From the NCBI GenBank assembly GCA_947628265.1, contig CANQZF010000069.1, positions 1-8,189 on the forward strand: DNA of 8,189 nucleotides. The letters run 5' to 3'. This document shows positions 6,520 through 8,189 of this stretch, piece by piece. How positions within the stretch are numbered: the first letter of the stretch is position 1; each line of letters begins with the position of its first letter. A program made the position numbers and the translations under genes. Origin of the DNA: an uncultured Oscillospiraceae bacterium (GTDB lineage: Bacteria; Bacillota; Clostridia; Oscillospirales; Oscillospiraceae). Below the pieces are notes generated by a model. That model saw only the letters and a list, made by a program, of their open reading frames with translations, was not told the origin of the DNA and did no database searches.

Positions 6520-7077
6520 CGTCAACGACTTGAAAAAGCCGGTAATTCTGGCAAGCAGTCCCGCCGTCTCGTCCTCCGCCAGGATCCTGGCCCTGTCGCC
6601 GATGATGACGGTGTAGTTATTCTGGCCGGAGGCGTCGGGCTTGGACATGCCAAGAATGTTGATGGCGTAGAGCTCCACGTCGTCCATGTTGAAGGTGGAC
6701 TCATATTGGATCTTGATGGCCTCGTTCTCCTCCTCGAGTCTTGAGATGGAGGAGCGCATGGCGCTGGTCTCGCCGGAGATGGCGGTCAGCTGTACATAGC
6801 CCAGCAGCAAAAGCACCATAAGCGCCGCCACCACAAGTCCCCCAACGATGGCAAAAAGCGGGACGCCGAAGGTCTGGGCCTTTGCGGCCTCCCGGGCCCT
6901 GGCCCTCTCCTGGATCCGCTCCTGAGCCCGCTTTTCCAGGCGCTCACGGGCCAGCTCCTCCGGGGTGGGGAGCTCCCGGGCCGTGGACTCGCCGTAGCCG
7001 GGGACCCGGTCAAGGTCGTATGCCGCGCTGCCGTATACCGCCTGGGCGTACTGAGTTTTTACCGCTACTGCTGCCAT
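6505..7077 (-). CDS. ftsL: FtsL-like division protein with long cytoplasmic arm
   Basis: This bitopic membrane protein of 190 residues lies at the ftsL position between rsmH and the class B PBP. FtsL scaffolds the septal FtsW-PBP complex. From this start, the first 70 residues are hydrophilic and include a strongly charged, probably helical stretch (about 40-67, rich in Glu, Arg and Ala). One membrane segment follows (about 72-95), then a coiled-coil-like region (about 103-125) with SRLEEENEAIK. Next comes the LGMSKPD motif (142-148) typical of the FtsL/DivIC family, and an amphipathic C-terminal end. Bacillus FtsL is nearer 117 residues, so both ends are extended. ATG codons occur at 7083 and 7077. 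AAAGGA (7091..7086) is only two bases from the first and eight from the second, so the second is chosen. Sequence similarity in this family is low, so the name rests on architecture plus position. Confidence 0.85.
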   Translation of the reverse strand: MAAVAVKTQYAQAVYGSAAYDLDRVPGYGESTARELPTPEELARERLEKRAQERIQERARAREAAKAQTFGVPLFAIVGGLVVAALMVLLLLGYVQLTAISGETSAMRSSISRLEEENEAIKIQYESTFNMDDVELYAINILGMSKPDASGQNNYTVIIGDRARILAEDETAGLLARITGFFKSLTEYFG

Positions 7078-7085
7078 TGTCATGT

Positions 7086-7091
7086 TCCTTT
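7086..7091 (-). promoter_or_regulatory. Shine-Dalgarno deciding the ftsL start
   Basis: AAAGGA on the minus strand is separated by two bases from the ATG at 7083 and by eight bases from the ATG at 7077. The eight-base spacing is normal, which favours 7077. A second possible site, GGGAGG, lies farther upstream, too far from either start. Confidence 0.55.
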
Positions 7092-7128
7092 CGGGGCGGC
7101 CCGTTCCTCCCGGTTTTTGGGGGGATGC

Positions 7129-8058
7129 CTATATTTTCTCCGCGATCCGCAGCTTGGCGCTGCGGGAACGCGGGTTCGTCTCAAGCTCATCTTGGGAGGC
7201 CGTGACGGGCTTTCTGGTGACGGAGAACACCGTCTTTTGAAAGCCGCAGACGCACACCGGAAATTCCGGCGGGCAGGTACACCCGTTCTCATGGGCGCGG
7301 ATGGCGTTTTTCACGATCCGGTCCTCCAGGGAGTGGAAGCTGATGACGCAAAGCCTCCCGCCCGGGGCCAGCCTCTCGATAGCGGTGTCCAGCACCTCCC
7401 GGAGGGCCCCCAGCTCGTCGTTGACGGCGATGCGCAATGCCTGAAAGCACCGCTTGGCCGGGTGCTGTTTTTCCCGGAGGGCCTGGGCGGGCATGGCGGA
7501 CTTGATGACGTCCACCAGCTCAAAGGTGGTCTCGATGGGCCGTGTCTCCCGGCGCTTTACGATGGCGGCGGCGATACGTTGGGAGTACCGCTCCTCGCCG
7601 TACTCGAAAAAGATCTTTCGAAGCTCCGCCTCGCTCCAGCCGTTCACGATGTCCCGGGCCGTCAGGGCGTCGTCCCGGTCCATCCGCATATCCAGGGGCG
7701 CGTCGCGCATGTAGGAAAAGCCCCTGGAGCCGTCGTCCAGCTGCGGGGAGGAGACGCCCAGGTCGAAGAGCATCCCGTCGGCCCGCTCGATACCCAGACC
7801 GTCCAGTATGCTCCCCAGGTCCCGGAAGTTCCCGTGGACGAGGTCCAGCCGCGCGGACACGCCGCCTAGCCTCTCCCCGGCCTCCTTTATGGCGGTGGCG
7901 TCCCGGTCAATGCCGATAAGGCGGCCCGTGGTGAGCCGCGCGGCGATCTTGGCGGAGTGGCCGCCCCGGCCCAGGGTGCCGTCCACGTATGTGCCATCGG
8001 GCCGAATGTTCAGCCCCTCGATACATTCACTCAGAAGTACGGGTATGTGGGCGTCCAT
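7129..8058 (-). CDS. rsmH: RsmH (MraW), 16S rRNA m4C1402 methyltransferase
   Basis: This 309-residue SAM-dependent enzyme carries out N4-methylation of C1402 in the 16S rRNA decoding centre. It opens with HIPVLLSE (4-11), then the SAM-binding loop VDGTLGRGGHS (25-35), the acidic GIDRD (49-53), NFRDL (77-81), and the family hallmark DLGVSSPQLDDGSRGFSY (99-116) followed by APLDMRMD (120-127). The conserved VISFHSLEDRIVK lies at 238-250. The C-terminal part has two CxC motifs (Cys260/262 and Cys269/271) around a PPEFP sequence, seen in many clostridial RsmH proteins. The reading frame stays open upstream to 8130, but that part overlaps mraZ in another frame. The ATG at 8058 fits the family N-terminus, has AGGAG (8074..8070) upstream and shares its A with the mraZ stop (TGATG), which implies coupled translation. 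The stop is TAG. Confidence 0.97.
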   Translation of the reverse strand: MDAHIPVLLSECIEGLNIRPDGTYVDGTLGRGGHSAKIAARLTTGRLIGIDRDATAIKEAGERLGGVSARLDLVHGNFRDLGSILDGLGIERADGMLFDLGVSSPQLDDGSRGFSYMRDAPLDMRMDRDDALTARDIVNGWSEAELRKIFFEYGEERYSQRIAAAIVKRRETRPIETTFELVDVIKSAMPAQALREKQHPAKRCFQALRIAVNDELGALREVLDTAIERLAPGGRLCVISFHSLEDRIVKNAIRAHENGCTCPPEFPVCVCGFQKTVFSVTRKPVTASQDELETNPRSRSAKLRIAEKI

Positions 8059-8189
8059 CAGAAATCCAGCTCCTGAAGGACATCGGCGATGTTCTCCGGC
8101 GTCGTCTCGATGACGTCGATGGCATCCCACGCGCCCTCATCCCAAAACTCCGCGCACTCCCCGGCGCCCACCACGGCAACATCCCGGGT
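8058..8189 (-). CDS. mraZ: MraZ, dcw cluster transcriptional regulator (3' end only)
   Basis: The last 43 codons and the TGA stop of a gene cut by the window edge are present, too short for routine ORF calling. The reading is TRDVAVVGAGECAEFWDEGAW followed by about 22 more residues ending in DVLQELDF. The pattern of a hydrophobic strand, VGAG, then E-F-W-D and a Trp three residues on matches the end of the second SpoVT/AbrB-like half of MraZ, where Bacillus MraZ has VVIGVSNRIEIW. MraZ is a DNA-binding repressor or activator of its own cluster, and RsmH and MraZ activities are known to oppose each other in E. coli. The stop overlaps the rsmH start by one base. The promoter and the MraZ-binding repeats would lie outside the window, beyond 8189. 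Confidence 0.88.
   Translation of the reverse strand, partial: TRDVAVVGAGECAEFWDEGAWDAIDVIETTPENIADVLQELDF

Noticed and set aside
6493..6525. TTGACG ... TATATG as a sigma-A promoter before the PBP gene
   Set aside because: The spacing is 21 bases, well over the usual 16 to 18, and no better -10 lies at normal distance. TTGACG also falls within ftsL codons.
7084..7128. CGGG/CCCG inverted repeat in the rsmH-ftsL gap
   Set aside because: The stem is only four base pairs in a very GC-rich stretch and has no U-run; it is expected by chance.
8059..8130. Upstream extension of the rsmH frame to an ATG at 8130
   Set aside because: The extra 24 residues resemble nothing in RsmH, overlap the clear mraZ 3' end in another frame, and the ATG at 8058 gives the standard RsmH N-terminus.

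Overview
All of this window is one co-directional run of cell-wall and division genes on the minus strand. It is the classic dcw (division and cell wall) cluster. Read in the direction of transcription, from high to low coordinates, the order is mraZ (3' end only), rsmH, ftsL, a class B penicillin-binding protein (ftsI/spoVD type), murE, mraY, ftsW and murG (5' end only). The genes are tightly packed: mraZ/rsmH overlap by 1 base, ftsW/murG overlap by 4 bases, and the other gaps are about 33 to 74 bases. There is no gene-free stretch over 300 bases, and I saw no RNA gene, mobile element, CRISPR array or sign of transfer.

The organism is most likely a GC-rich, anaerobic-type member of the Clostridia, with Oscillospiraceae/Ruminococcaceae as the best guess. 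The reasons are Shine-Dalgarno sites close to the Firmicutes consensus, the mraZ-rsmH-ftsL-PBP-murE-mraY-ftsW-murG order, a PASTA-tailed class B PBP, an RsmH with a C-terminal pair of CxC motifs, and strong G/C preference at third codon positions. MurE carries the DNPR motif of meso-diaminopimelate-adding enzymes, so the peptidoglycan is probably of the meso-DAP type. The genus cannot be fixed from sequence reading alone.

The genes cover several steps of one pathway. MurE adds the third stem residue to UDP-MurNAc-dipeptide. MraY moves the finished phospho-MurNAc-pentapeptide to undecaprenyl phosphate (lipid I). MurG adds GlcNAc (lipid II). FtsW (SEDS glycosyltransferase) and the class B PBP (transpeptidase) polymerise and cross-link lipid II at the septum, with FtsL as membrane scaffold. 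RsmH methylates 16S rRNA and MraZ is the usual cluster regulator. murF and murD, often found on either side of mraY, are absent between murE and ftsW.

I do not see an undescribed system here. The points worth checking are fine-scale: a probable TTG start for murE with a near-perfect Shine-Dalgarno, hairpins at the murE/mraY and ftsL/PBP junctions, a tentative sigma-E-like promoter in front of the PBP gene, the missing murF and murD, and a FtsL with a long charged cytoplasmic arm.
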